Assembly: GCF_024582835.1 (NCBI RefSeq) | Contig: NZ_CP102096.1 | Location: forward strand, 1,488,001-1,552,000 | Origin: Vibrio japonicus | GTDB taxonomy: Bacteria > Pseudomonadota > Gammaproteobacteria > Enterobacterales > Vibrionaceae | Reading direction: 5' to 3' | DNA: 64,000 bases | Shown: piece after piece, positions 17,129 through 26,110 of the stretch | Numbering within the stretch: position 1 is the stretch's first letter | Layout of the letters: every line of letters starts with the position of its first letter | The notes under the pieces: generated by a model | Told to the model about the DNA's origin: nothing | The model's database searches: none | What the model saw: only the letters and a program-made list of their open reading frames with translations | Translations under genes and position numbers: made by a program

Positions 17129-18376
17129 ATGATTGAATTAGGCACGAAAGAATATCGACAAGTCACCCTATGTTTAGCTCTGGGCTCTTTCCTTGTATTT
17201 TGTAACTTGTACTTGTTCCAGCCTATGCTGCCGTACATGGCGCAGCACTTCGCGGTTAGTGAAACACAGATCAACTGGATCTTCGCTTCATCCACACTTG
17301 CCCTATCCGTTTGTTTAGTACCTTGGGCGGTCGCTTCTGAGTCATTCGGACGCCGAAACGTCATGCTAATGGGATTGCTGGCTATGCCCGTGATTGGTAT
17401 CGCGATGCTGCTTAGCCAAACGTTAATCAGCATCATCATACTAAGAGCAGTCATGGGAATCGCGCTGGCAGCATTTGCTTCTGTCGCTGTAGCTTACATG
17501 GTAGAGGAATTATCAGAGCAAGCATTTGGCCGTGCAATCGGCGGATACATTGCCGCTAACTCCCTAGGCGGTATTGTTGGCCGAATCGCTGGCGGGACAT
17601 TAACGGATGCCTTTGGTTGGCAACAAGCGGTCGTCGTTATCGCGATTGTCACGCTCATTGCTGGCGTAGCCGTTGCGTACCTATTGCCAAAGCAGAAGCA
17701 TTTTACACCGCAACGCGGCATGCTCAGATACCACAACCGTGCTTTGGTAAAACACTTAAAAAATAAGACCATCCTTGTGGCAATGCTTATCGGAGGCGTA
17801 AACTTCGCTCTTTTCGTCAATTTGTACTCAGTAATGAGTTTCCGCATGGTAGCTGAGCCTCACTCACTGCCGATTGGCTTAGCATCACTTATCTTTATTT
17901 GCTATTTAGCCGGCACTCTGAGCTCAAAATGCACGTCAGTTTGGAATAAGTACTACGCACCAATCCCCGGCATGGTGGTTGGCTCAGTGATCAGCATGTC
18001 GGGCATGTTGATCGCCTATTTCGAAAGCATACCTGCGATGGTGTTAGGGCTGATATTGATAAGTTCCGGCGCGTTTTTTACTCACACTCTTGCTTACGCT
18101 TGGGTGAGCCAAAAAGCGACACACGCTAAAGCCACTGCAACAGCGTTGTATCTGGTGCACTATTACGTCGGTGGTAGCCTTGGTGGCTTCTTCTTGATCT
18201 ACTGCTGGCAGCACGGTGGTTGGGACACGGTTATTCAGGGTGGGCTTGCGCTCTATTTCGTCTTATTCCTGCTGTTCTTTAAACTGTCTAAAACGTACGC
18301 GAACGACACGCAAAACGCGCCACAATCCGGGGATTCTGCTATTCTTGCCGCAAATACCAATTTGGAACCAAAATGA
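17129..18376 (+). CDS. MFS transporter, YnfM-like
   Basis: 415 residues with 12 predicted transmembrane helices. The loop 2-3 motif is present as ESFGRRNVML (about 71-80). The overall pattern (LFQPMLPYMAQHFAVSETQINW, ARAVMGIALAAFASVAVAYM-like) is that of the YnfM/arabinose-efflux branch of drug exporters. It is probably controlled by the divergent LysR gene. The stop overlaps the start of the DUF1415 gene (ATGA). Confidence 0.88.
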   Translation: MIELGTKEYRQVTLCLALGSFLVFCNLYLFQPMLPYMAQHFAVSETQINWIFASSTLALSVCLVPWAVASESFGRRNVMLMGLLAMPVIGIAMLLSQTLISIIILRAVMGIALAAFASVAVAYMVEELSEQAFGRAIGGYIAANSLGGIVGRIAGGTLTDAFGWQQAVVVIAIVTLIAGVAVAYLLPKQKHFTPQRGMLRYHNRALVKHLKNKTILVAMLIGGVNFALFVNLYSVMSFRMVAEPHSLPIGLASLIFICYLAGTLSSKCTSVWNKYYAPIPGMVVGSVISMSGMLIAYFESIPAMVLGLILISSGAFFTHTLAYAWVSQKATHAKATATALYLVHYYVGGSLGGFFLIYCWQHGGWDTVIQGGLALYFVLFLLFFKLSKTYANDTQNAPQSGDSAILAANTNLEPK

Positions 18377-18933
18377 CAATGAATCGCTCAACAGCAGAGA
18401 TCGCTGAACAGGTGAACCAATGGCTCAACGATGTCGTTATCGGACTGAACTTATGCCCATTTGCAGCAAAACCTCAGCGCAACAAACAGATCAAAATCTA
18501 TGTGAGTGAGGCAAGCCAAGAAGAGGCACTTCTCGAAGACATCCTCTCGCAATTGATGGAGTTGGACGCAACTCCGGCTGAAGAGTTAGAAACCACGCTG
18601 GTGGTTGTGCCTAATATGCTGAGCGACTTTTACGACTACAACCTATTTATTGACTGGGTTGAAGCGCTAATTCGTCAACAAAATTGGGAAGGCGTTTTCC
18701 AGCTAGCCACCTTCCATCCTGATTACTGTTTTGGTGGCACAGAACCAGGAGACGATGAAAACTTAACCAACCGCTCCCCGTATCCGGTGTTTCACCTGAT
18801 CCGCGAAGAGAGCATGGAAAAAGTACTCAAACATTACCCAAATCCAGAAGCGATTCCAGATACCAATATCGCTCGCGTGGAGTCTCTGACCAACGAAGAA
18901 AAAAGAAAACTATTTCCGTACCTTTTTCGCTAA
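18373..18933 (+). CDS. DUF1415 family protein
   Basis: 186 residues. Family features: NQWLNDVVIGLNLCPFA (about 15-31), a central DFYDYNLFIDWVEAL segment, and FQLATFHPDYCFGG (about 108-121) with ENLTNRSPYPVFHLIRE. The function of DUF1415 is unknown; the conserved Cys and His residues could bind metal. Start overlaps the MFS stop by 4 bases, so the two are coupled. An alternative ATG lies two codons on. Confidence 0.9.
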   Translation: MTMNRSTAEIAEQVNQWLNDVVIGLNLCPFAAKPQRNKQIKIYVSEASQEEALLEDILSQLMELDATPAEELETTLVVVPNMLSDFYDYNLFIDWVEALIRQQNWEGVFQLATFHPDYCFGGTEPGDDENLTNRSPYPVFHLIREESMEKVLKHYPNPEAIPDTNIARVESLTNEEKRKLFPYLFR

Positions 18934-18946
18934 GCATCAAAGCCTA

Positions 18947-18973
18947 AAGAGCACGTGACGAGTGCTCTTTTAT
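18947..18973 (+). terminator. Terminator after the DUF1415 gene
   Basis: AAAGAGCAC (18947-18955) pairs with GTGCTCTTT (18962-18970) over a 6-base loop, followed by TATC. Confidence 0.8.
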
Positions 18974-19110
18974 CTCCAAACTCAATGAGTTCATGTTGGC
19001 CATAATCTCTACACGCAACACCCCCGCATAAAACGCACCCGCATAAAAATGGCAGCTTTCCCCCAGCTTTGGTAGTATTGCGCCACCATAAATTATTCCA
19101 GGTTCAAGAC

Positions 19111-19686
19111 ATGCACCTATCAAAACTAACCAACGAAATCTTTGAGCATCTATACCGCGATATCACTGAGTTCCGTAGCACTTTCGACCTTCCTGTTGCT
19201 TTTCCACAAAGCTTGGATGAGAAAGCCGACACGCTACACACGTCTTTAGCGATCGAGGAGCTGACTGAACTCGCGGAAGCAGATTGTAAAACAGAGCAAG
19301 CAGATGCGATCGTTGATAGTGTTTATGTCTTAATGGGTCGTCTGGTTCACTTAGGCCACGATAAAATCGAAGACAATCTTGCGATTAACTACCTGATCGA
19401 CCTACTGCTGAATGTTGCGGTTAACCGCGATATCGACTTTGTACCGTGCTGGGACGAAGTACATTCAAGCAACATGAGCAAAGTGTGTCGTAACGAGAAA
19501 GAATACGCCGATACAGAAGCACACTACGCAGAGCAAGGCATCAAATTGATGGCGGTACAGAAAGGCGACTACATTATCGCGAAATGCGCGGAAGATTTTG
19601 TCTCTGAAGGCAAAACGATTCGCCAAGGTAAAGTTCTTAAATCGGTTTACTACCGCCCTGCAGACTTATCGGCACTAACGGCTTAA
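19111..19686 (+). CDS. All-alpha NTP pyrophosphohydrolase (MazG/DR2231-like)
   Basis: 191 residues from the ATG at 19111. The catalytic metal-binding pattern is visible as IEELTELAEADCKTEQADAIVD (about 46-67), i.e. EExxE followed by ExxD. The C-terminal half (YIIAKCAEDFVSEGKTIRQGK) is found in the DR2231-type family that hydrolyses non-canonical or dUTP-like nucleotides to monophosphates. Substrate not assignable from sequence. Single gene; it converges on the btuD strand. Confidence 0.85.
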   Translation: MHLSKLTNEIFEHLYRDITEFRSTFDLPVAFPQSLDEKADTLHTSLAIEELTELAEADCKTEQADAIVDSVYVLMGRLVHLGHDKIEDNLAINYLIDLLLNVAVNRDIDFVPCWDEVHSSNMSKVCRNEKEYADTEAHYAEQGIKLMAVQKGDYIIAKCAEDFVSEGKTIRQGKVLKSVYYRPADLSALTA

Positions 19687-19715
19687 AAACGTTAACAGCC
19701 TAAAAAGTAGCAGAT

Positions 19716-19751
19716 AAAAAGCCGCCACCTTGGGCAAACCATCGGTGGCGG
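19716..19751 (-). terminator. Rho-independent terminator, minus strand
   Basis: On the minus strand CCGCCACC (plus 19744-19751) pairs with GGTGGCGG (plus 19722-19729) and is followed by CTTTTT. It would end the proposed small RNA, or read-through from btuD 250 bases upstream. Confidence 0.8.
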
Positions 19752-19841
19752 AAGCTGCCATGAAGCAACAAGGCTCAACGTTCACCAATCCGCAGATTTC
19801 CCTTTGCATTGGCTTAGCCTAACAAGAACGAGAATGTATCA
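19716..19841 (-). ncRNA. Candidate sigma-54-dependent small RNA
   Basis: A transcript of about 126 bases is predicted from the sigma-54-type promoter at 19850-19868 to the terminator at 19716-19751. Its first bases form a perfect small hairpin (GAATG-ATA-CATTC). A middle stem is possible (CCAAT with ATTGG), and the 3' end is a strong stem plus T5. There is no plausible reading frame. It does not contain the conserved core I know from Qrr RNAs, although promoter and enhancer are organised in the same way. The existence of the RNA is inference from signals. Confidence 0.45.
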
Positions 19842-19849
19842 TTCTTAAC

Positions 19850-19868
19850 TAAGCGATTTGCATGCCAG
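19850..19868 (-). promoter_or_regulatory. Sigma-54-type promoter (-24/-12)
   Basis: The minus strand reads CTGGCATGCAAATCGCTTA. GG (19866-19865) and GC (19854-19853) are exactly 10 bases apart, and the -24 part TGGCATG differs from the consensus TGGCACG at one base. The -12 part TCGCT is weaker. The promoter points towards the terminator, away from any coding start. Confidence 0.55.
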
Positions 19869-19951
19869 CTTTTCCATTTCTTTAAGTTATTGATTTACAA
19901 AAACTTAGCCATTCTTGGAATTTCTTTACCAAAACTTGATGAGCTTAAAAC

Positions 19952-19964
19952 GTGCAATATGCAC
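19952..19964. promoter_or_regulatory. LuxO-like palindromic enhancer site
   Basis: GTGCA-ATA-TGCAC, a perfect inverted repeat. It contains TGCA-W3-TGCA, 11 of the 13 positions of the LuxO site TTGCA-W3-TGCAA. It lies about 85-100 bases upstream of the -24 element, a typical enhancer distance for a sigma-54 activator. Confidence 0.45.
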
Positions 19965-20000
19965 CAAAGTGAGCGTCTTTGCCGTGTTAATTGGGTGGTA

Positions 20001-20756
20001 TTAGTCAAAAATCAGTACGGGTTTTGATGCGACCATTGCTTTCGTCACCTGAGTTTTGAATACTCTTGCAAGTTCTGCTTCTGAAAGGACATCTTCAGGC
20101 TCTCCGAACCGCTGCATAACACCATTATCCAGCAACAGCACTTTATCCGCATTGTGGAGCGTCCGATTCAGATCATGATTGGACATGACCACGGTAATTC
20201 CCATCCCAGAGACTTTACGAATCAACTGATAAAGCAGACCTTCTTGGCCAATATCAAGCGGTGCAGCAGGTTCATCAAGAATCAATAATTTGGCGTTTGG
20301 ATTTAATGTCGGCCAAATCTGCAAGCAAATCGCACATAGCCGAACTCTCTGCCATTCACCGCCAGAAAGATGATGAATCGGCCTTAACAATTTGTCGTTC
20401 AGCTCCAAAAGCCCCGCCAGTTCTCGAACCGTCGCATCCACTTGCGTTGTGTTTTTTTGTGCACTTGAAGGCACAGACAGCATCAAATACTGCGCAACAA
20501 TCAAGTTAAACGCGGGGCGATCACTCTGGCTTAGAAAAGCGCGATAACTTGCCAATGTTTCAATAGATGACTTCCCCACTTCGACATCGTCAATAAACGT
20601 TTCTCCAACGCATTCTAAAAGACCTGACAGCGCGGATAAAAAGGTGCTTTTTCCGCTGCCATTGGGGCCAATAACATGAAGCACCTCACCTGTTTCTACG
20701 CTCAAAGAAAGCGGGAGAAGTCTTGAACCAACAGACAGACTCTTAACGTGAATCAT
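20001..20756 (-). CDS. btuD: Vitamin B12 import ATP-binding protein
   Basis: 251-residue ABC ATPase: Walker [10 protein letters not shown] (30-38), signature LSGGEWQR (about 133-140), Walker [13 protein letters not shown]. It energises cobalamin import through the BtuC permease. Its start overlaps the end of btuC by 14 bases on the same strand, so they are one transcript. The periplasmic BtuF is not in this window. Family assignment rests on the pairing with btuC and on similarity. Confidence 0.93.
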   Translation of the reverse strand: MIHVKSLSVGSRLLPLSLSVETGEVLHVIGPNGSGKSTFLSALSGLLECVGETFIDDVEVGKSSIETLASYRAFLSQSDRPAFNLIVAQYLMLSVPSSAQKNTTQVDATVRELAGLLELNDKLLRPIHHLSGGEWQRVRLCAICLQIWPTLNPNAKLLILDEPAAPLDIGQEGLLYQLIRKVSGMGITVVMSNHDLNRTLHNADKVLLLDNGVMQRFGEPEDVLSEAELARVFKTQVTKAMVASKPVLIFD

Positions 20757-21738
20757 GATTCTTCACCAACATCCAAATAAATACAGGCGCACCAATCGTG
20801 GTGGTTACCACGCCTAATGGCAGCTCTGCCGATTCAAGAGAAGTACGAGCGATAATATCCGCAAACACTAACAGCGTTGCGCCGCTTAAAGCGGATAAAG
20901 GTAATAGATAACGGTTTTCGCTGCCTAATGCTAGCCTCAGCAGATGCGGGACAACCAAGCCAACAAAGCCAATAACACCACCAAGCGCAACCGCCCCCCC
21001 GACTAACACAGAAACCGCGAGTATGAGTTTCCACCTGACCGCTTCAACGTCGATGCCAAGCTGTTTAGCATGAAGTTCGCCCATCATGAGTTTATCCAGC
21101 ACCGCCCCTTTAAAGCAGAGCCAAACCAATACCGGCACAAGGAACAAGGTTAAAATGTGATGGTGCCAGCTTGCGCCTCCGACACTTCCCATCAACCAGT
21201 ACATCAACTGGCGTAAACTCAGTTCATCACTGAAATAGAACGCCCACGTAACCACAGCGCCGCTCAAGATTCCTAAAGCCACACCGACGAGCAATAAACG
21301 CGTTGTGGTTAACTTAGCTGAACGCGCAAAAGAAACTAATAGCAAGGTAAAGAGCAGCGCCCCAATAACAGCGGAAACCATAAACCCGATCGGCGTTGCA
21401 AGCACAGGAATAAAAAACAGCACCAATACCATCATGACACTGGCCCCGCCAGATATGCCAAGCACGCCAGGTTCAGCGAGCACATTCCCCAACAGCACTT
21501 GTAAAACAGCGCCAGATACAGCGAGCGCCGCGCCGATGGCAATGGCAGTCAGCAATCTTGGTAAACGGAGTTGGAGAACCAGCTTCTCCATCAAAGGCGT
21601 AATGTCGGAAAACGGGGATATCATCACTTCCCCTACCATCAGGTAGATTAAGCTAAGAATAAGTAGGATCAGGCTGGCTGAAATAGCAAAAATATTCCAG
21701 CGTCGCTGCTTGCGATAGATTAGCTGACTAAATTCCAT
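20743..21738 (-). CDS. btuC: Vitamin B12 import permease
   Basis: 331 residues from the ATG at 21738 (an in-frame TTG lies 5 codons earlier). About ten transmembrane helices of the FecCD/BtuC family; family motifs include [20 protein letters not shown] near the N-terminus and [19 protein letters not shown] (about 240-258), the loop that couples to the ATPase. It imports corrinoids from the periplasm. No cobalamin riboswitch is evident upstream. Confidence 0.93.
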   Translation of the reverse strand: MEFSQLIYRKQRRWNIFAISASLILLILSLIYLMVGEVMISPFSDITPLMEKLVLQLRLPRLLTAIAIGAALAVSGAVLQVLLGNVLAEPGVLGISGGASVMMVLVLFFIPVLATPIGFMVSAVIGALLFTLLLVSFARSAKLTTTRLLLVGVALGILSGAVVTWAFYFSDELSLRQLMYWLMGSVGGASWHHHILTLFLVPVLVWLCFKGAVLDKLMMGELHAKQLGIDVEAVRWKLILAVSVLVGGAVALGGVIGFVGLVVPHLLRLALGSENRYLLPLSALSGATLLVFADIIARTSLESAELPLGVVTTTIGAPVFIWMLVKNHDSR

Positions 21739-21786
21739 GAATGCTCGATACAATTGCGTTTGTTGTTTGAATTGGGCACAACAAAT

Positions 21787-21814
21787 AATGGCTTAACGAT
21801 ACCGCTAAGCCATT
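21787..21814. terminator. Hairpin downstream of astE
   Basis: AATGGCTTA (21787-21795) and TAAGCCATT (21806-21814) form a 9-bp stem. It lies 40 bases after the astE stop on the minus strand with a T-rich but broken tail; probably a weak terminator before btuC. Confidence 0.5.
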
Positions 21815-21855
21815 GAAATAGGAAGTCTGAATACTGAATTTAGGCAGTGAAAGTC

Positions 21856-22884
21856 TTAATCGTAAACGATCTGACCGTCTTCGTAACGCGTTTTAACAGG
21901 GCAAACCATCAGTGCTGCACGCTGGCCAATAACAACGTTTCTGTTCGGGAAGACGATCGCTTCACCTTCGTTCTTGGCCATTAATGGTTTATCACCATCG
22001 TGACCAAAGACTTCGCCATGCTTAAACGCGGTGAAGTTTTCGACATCATCATCAAACAAGAAATCGAAATCATCATGCAGACGAACAATAGTACGACTTA
22101 CTCTGTACATCGTCGGTTTGCGCGGTAAATGCTCTGCCTCAGTTGAAGCCACCAGATCACGTAGCGCCAGATCAAAGGCAACCAGTTTCTCGAGATCGTT
22201 TTCACCGATACGAGCCACACGGCCAAGTTCAACAGTTAATGCCTGTGCACCGTAGTTTTCTGCACTAAACCAGCTAAATGTGCTTGATGGTGCGTTGGAA
22301 AACATAATCGCTTCGATGTGTGCGCTCGCAATAAACTCCATCAAGGCTCTGCTTCTTACAGGGTGACGAGTTTTAGGGCTCACAACGAACGAGTAATGTT
22401 TCGACAAACGGATGGCACAGTGTAAATCTAGGTGCCAACGCTGTTGTTGCTCTGTCCCTTGGTAGAAGTCAGCCACGATCTGTTTTAAGTTCGCCGCGAT
22501 ATCCAACTCTTTAGATGGCTCGTACTCTTTTTCATCAAAGAGACGATTTAAGTTCATTTCTAAGAAACGAGTGTGAGCGTTTGTTGCTTCAGGGTGAGCA
22601 ATAATGAAAAGCAGTCGTTCAGTGACTGTCTGAAAACCAGACTGAATATCTGAGATAATTTTGTCGACAATTTCCATCGGTGAAGTTTCGTCACCATGAA
22701 TGCCACAAGATACAATAATATGTTTGCTGTCAGACGATAAATGCTTTGGAATGACTTCCAGAACACCACGTTGATGCAATTTAAAGATGGTTCCACCAGC
22801 TACTGTCATTTCTGCAGCGGGCATTTCTTGTTCTAAATCTAAGCTGTCAAAAAGAAAAGATTGGCGAAAGAGGTTGTTCGTCAT
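21856..22884 (-). CDS. astE: Succinylglutamate desuccinylase
   Basis: 342-residue zinc carboxypeptidase-like (M14-related) enzyme. Zinc ligands: His63 and Glu66 in GIHGDET, and a His in WHLDLHCAIR. AstE removes succinate from N-succinylglutamate, the last step of the arginine succinyltransferase (AST) pathway. The other ast genes are not adjacent; astE stands alone here. Length normal. Confidence 0.93.
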   Translation of the reverse strand: MTNNLFRQSFLFDSLDLEQEMPAAEMTVAGGTIFKLHQRGVLEVIPKHLSSDSKHIIVSCGIHGDETSPMEIVDKIISDIQSGFQTVTERLLFIIAHPEATNAHTRFLEMNLNRLFDEKEYEPSKELDIAANLKQIVADFYQGTEQQQRWHLDLHCAIRLSKHYSFVVSPKTRHPVRSRALMEFIASAHIEAIMFSNAPSSTFSWFSAENYGAQALTVELGRVARIGENDLEKLVAFDLALRDLVASTEAEHLPRKPTMYRVSRTIVRLHDDFDFLFDDDVENFTAFKHGEVFGHDGDKPLMAKNEGEAIVFPNRNVVIGQRAALMVCPVKTRYEDGQIVYD

Positions 22885-23040
22885 GCGCTACTCCTTTAAT
22901 GCACAGCGAGTATGTTAATGAATTGTATTCGCAAATTATGTTGATAGGATCTCACTTATAAACACTCATTAGTGTCTAGTATGATAATTTGCTCAGTTTA
23001 CGCACAGTTTGGTGCGTTTGATTTACTCGCGAATGCAAAA

Positions 23041-23064
23041 TAGCCGGGTGAACAGACCCGGCTA
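23041..23064 (-). terminator. Terminator of the cob-pepF operon
   Basis: TAGCCGGGT (23041-23049) and ACCCGGCTA (23056-23064) form a 9-bp GC-rich stem; on the minus strand it is followed by TTTTG. It lies 27 bases after the pepF stop. Confidence 0.82.
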
Positions 23065-23091
23065 CGCAATAATACCACAAACATTGAATTA

Positions 23092-24882
23092 CTATCGTTG
23101 ATCTAGTAAAGATTCAAACTCGTCAATTTTGCTTGCCACACGATCAATGCTCTGTTGCCAGAACGCGTGACCAGACAAATCCATACCAAGATGTTTTTGT
23201 ACTACGTCTTCAGCCATCATAGAGCCTGTATCGCGAAGTAAATTAACGTAATCTTGATAAAATTGCGGACCTTTACTTTCACGTTGTGCATACACACCGA
23301 TACTGAATAAGTAGCCAAACAGGTATGGGTAGTTGTAGAAACTCACTTGAGAAATCGAGAAATGAAGCTTGCTCGCCCAGAAATACGGATCGGGTTCAGA
23401 CATCGAATCCCCGTACCACTCTTTCCAAGTCTCACTCATTAGTTCACACAGCTGAGAAGCCTCAAGCTCGCCTTCAGCACGTTTTTCATAGAAGGATTTT
23501 TCAAATTCGTAACGGACAGGGATGTTGACCATCAACGCGTAACAGCTCGATAGCTCTTCCCACAACATTTCCAGCTTCTCTTCACGCGTTTCAACCTGCT
23601 CAAGCAAGTAGTCCCGGACGATATTTTCCGCGAAGATAGAAGCCGTTTCTGCCAATGTCATTGGGTAGCGAGTTTTACACAATGGCATATCGCGCATAAC
23701 CCAGTTATGGAACGCGTGACCAATTTCATGGGCTAAAGTCAGCAAGTCAGAGCGACTGCCACCCCATGTCATAAATACCAGTGGTGTTCTCGTCGCAGCC
23801 AATTTTGTGCAGTATGCGCCTAAACGACGGTTTTCAGTTGGTTCCGCATCAATCCAGCCATTTTCCACCATCAACGTCACGAATTCTGCCATCTCTGTAT
23901 CAACGCTAGAGAAGGCTGAATGGATGATATTGATCGCTTCGTCAAATTCGTAAACCTTTGGTTCCGCATCAGTCAGGCTTGGCATACCCGCCAAATGGTT
24001 CCATGGTTTCATTTGCTCCAAACCGTGAACGCGAGCCATCAACTTCCCGGCTTTTTGACCAACGTGACGGTTAGCTTTCGCCGTACCAATCATGGCTTCG
24101 AGCGTCTCAAGTTCGATACGACTGTCGTGTAGACTCGGCTCTAAAAAGTGAACATCACGTACTTTTGAACGCTTTTGATATTCCGTTAACCTCCATCCAG
24201 ACAAGGCATTGAGAATCGCTGAGAATGACTCTTGATTCTGTCGCATCGCATTCTGAATTCCCAACCAAGCGGGTTTTTGGGCTTCGAAATCCGTGCCATA
24301 CAAGGTGCTAGCCGCTTGAGACAATCCGACCTTGGTTTTTGCCTCATTTTCCAACGTTACCTGCATTGAGCCCGTGATGTTGTCATACAACCTACCCCAT
24401 GCATCTTTTCCATCCACTTCCAGTGCGGAAAGCAGTTGTTCTTCTGCAATGCTGAGTTTGGTATCTGCCAACTTTCTTTCAGAATGGATTTGGAAAGATT
24501 GACCAGAGATGTCTTCACTTTCATGCTCAAGCACTTGTTGGATAAAGGCTTCTGGCTCAGAGACTAACGCATCTTGATAAGGCGTAAAGGCCTGACTCAG
24601 TTCTGAGCTTAACTTCGCGAGTCGACCCACTAAGCTTTTCGCTTCGCCATTGCTGGCATCGACAGATGCGTAGCACATAGCGAATGTGTTGATCGTAGCA
24701 AGCAGTTTTCCAGCCGCTTCGCGAGTTTGAATCGCATTTTGCATCACGGAAACAGAGGTTCTTGATTCCGCGTGAAGATTCAGTGTGTCAATGCACTGTT
24801 GGATGAGTTCGATATCTTGACCGATTTTGCTGTCGCCTAAACTTTGGTAAGCGATCGTGAGGTCCCATTTTGGTGTGGTCAT
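23092..24882 (-). CDS. pepF: M3-family oligoendopeptidase (PepF type)
   Basis: 596 residues. Zinc motif HEIGH (385-389) with a downstream Glu in MTLAETASIFAE. A cytoplasmic metallopeptidase that cleaves short peptides. It starts 24 bases after the cobC stop on the same strand, so it may ride on the cobalamin transcript although its function is unrelated. Full length for PepF. Confidence 0.93.
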   Translation of the reverse strand: MTTPKWDLTIAYQSLGDSKIGQDIELIQQCIDTLNLHAESRTSVSVMQNAIQTREAAGKLLATINTFAMCYASVDASNGEAKSLVGRLAKLSSELSQAFTPYQDALVSEPEAFIQQVLEHESEDISGQSFQIHSERKLADTKLSIAEEQLLSALEVDGKDAWGRLYDNITGSMQVTLENEAKTKVGLSQAASTLYGTDFEAQKPAWLGIQNAMRQNQESFSAILNALSGWRLTEYQKRSKVRDVHFLEPSLHDSRIELETLEAMIGTAKANRHVGQKAGKLMARVHGLEQMKPWNHLAGMPSLTDAEPKVYEFDEAINIIHSAFSSVDTEMAEFVTLMVENGWIDAEPTENRRLGAYCTKLAATRTPLVFMTWGGSRSDLLTLAHEIGHAFHNWVMRDMPLCKTRYPMTLAETASIFAENIVRDYLLEQVETREEKLEMLWEELSSCYALMVNIPVRYEFEKSFYEKRAEGELEASQLCELMSETWKEWYGDSMSEPDPYFWASKLHFSISQVSFYNYPYLFGYLFSIGVYAQRESKGPQFYQDYVNLLRDTGSMMAEDVVQKHLGMDLSGHAFWQQSIDRVASKIDEFESLLDQR

Positions 24883-24906
24883 CGTTTGTGTTCCTTGCTG
24901 GACGAC

Positions 24907-25521
24907 TTAACTAAGCGGAGCTGACACAGAGCAAACCCGCTTATAGGTCGTATCTGCTTTAATGATCTGAATGTGACTGATAGATTGGTGATTTATTTGT
25001 AACACCGAATAGAGTTCACTGCTTCGCCAATCTAAATGTAATAGTGTCGCTAATATCATTCTAATCGTACCACCATGACAAATAATCAATGTATCTTCTG
25101 CGACGCTATCTACAAATTGCTCCCAATATACTGATACTCTTGAGTTAAATAACTTCAAACTTTCCGCGTTTGGCAATGTGTTTGATGCCGGATCTTGCCA
25201 GAATTGTTCTAATTCCTGCCAACGGTGTCCGATGGTGTCAAAAGGCATTCCATCGAGATCACCAAAGTCCATTTCTTTAATGTCTTCGCAAATCTCAAGC
25301 GTCAGTTCAGGGCGAGCTTCAACCAACCTCTCCGCTAAGTGTCGACATCTTTTTAATGGCGAGCTGACGACCTTTTGTATCGCCCAATCTTTTTCCAGCA
25401 GTTGCGTACATATTTGGCATTGAACCTTATCGTCCACCACAATATCTGTTCGGCCATAGAGTGCAGGCTCACCGACTGTTTTCCCGTGCCGCAACAAATA
25501 GATATTCACTGTTTTAGTCAT
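24907..25521 (-). CDS. cobC: Histidine phosphatase, probable alpha-ribazole phosphatase
   Basis: 204 residues of the phosphoglycerate mutase-like superfamily: catalytic LLRHGKT (residues 9-15, His12) and a second His in IICHGGTIRM. In the cob context it would dephosphorylate alpha-ribazole phosphate or cobalamin 5'-phosphate. It lies 35 bases after cobU. Phosphatases of this fold are hard to tell apart by sequence; the assignment leans on the neighbours. Confidence 0.85.
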   Translation of the reverse strand: MTKTVNIYLLRHGKTVGEPALYGRTDIVVDDKVQCQICTQLLEKDWAIQKVVSSPLKRCRHLAERLVEARPELTLEICEDIKEMDFGDLDGMPFDTIGHRWQELEQFWQDPASNTLPNAESLKLFNSRVSVYWEQFVDSVAEDTLIICHGGTIRMILATLLHLDWRSSELYSVLQINHQSISHIQIIKADTTYKRVCSVSAPLS

Positions 25522-25556
25522 GCAACCCCTTCAACCGCACGCGTTAACTTCATTGT

Positions 25557-26105
25557 TTAATCGCATTCTTTAACTACATTTTTTAACTGCATAGGCAAGC
25601 CAGCCGCGACAAATGTGACCTGTTGCGCCACTTTCGCAATGGCTTGGTTCATCCATCCGGCGTGGTCGACAAACAATCTTGTCACTTCTCCCATAGGGAC
25701 AATACCTAAGCCCACTTCGTTAGAGACAAGTACCACCGCAGCAGGTGAGCGTTGCAACGCAGAGACTAATTCCGTAACTTGCGATTGAATCTCGGACTCA
25801 GAAGCCGTCTCGCCATGATTAAAAATAATGTTGTTCATCCAGAGTGTAAGACAATCCACCAGCACAACATCGTTTTCGGTAAATCGGGAAATAAGAGCAG
25901 GCAATTGTGTAGGGCATTCGTGCTCTGTCCAACGATCGTCTCGCCTTTGCTGATGATGCTGAATTCGACTTTGCATTTCTTCATCGCATGCTTGGGCGGT
26001 CGCAACATAGTGGCGAGGACGTTGTTCACTGAGCTCTGTTACCACGGATTCTGCAAAACTGGACTTGCCTGAACGCGCGCCACCTAAAATCAGATGTACT
26101 GGCAT
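25557..26105 (-). CDS. cobU: Adenosylcobinamide kinase / guanylyltransferase
   Basis: 182 residues from the ATG at 26105, which gives MPVHLILGGARSGKS, the normal CobU opening with the P-loop GGARSGKS (8-15). The guanylylation His is probably in IQHHQQRRDDRW, and ALVDCLTLWM-type (here VLVDCLTLWMNN) is a family motif. It phosphorylates adenosylcobinamide and then transfers GMP. Five bases after cobS. The longer frame reaching into cobS is not used. Confidence 0.95.
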   Translation of the reverse strand: MPVHLILGGARSGKSSFAESVVTELSEQRPRHYVATAQACDEEMQSRIQHHQQRRDDRWTEHECPTQLPALISRFTENDVVLVDCLTLWMNNIIFNHGETASESEIQSQVTELVSALQRSPAAVVLVSNEVGLGIVPMGEVTRLFVDHAGWMNQAIAKVAQQVTFVAAGLPMQLKNVVKECD

Positions 26106-26110
26106 AATTT

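Noticed and set aside
19716..19841. The proposed small RNA as a Qrr quorum-sensing RNA
   Set aside because: Promoter type and enhancer fit, but the conserved internal sequence shared by Qrr RNAs is absent, and no luxO gene is adjacent. Kept as an unnamed candidate.
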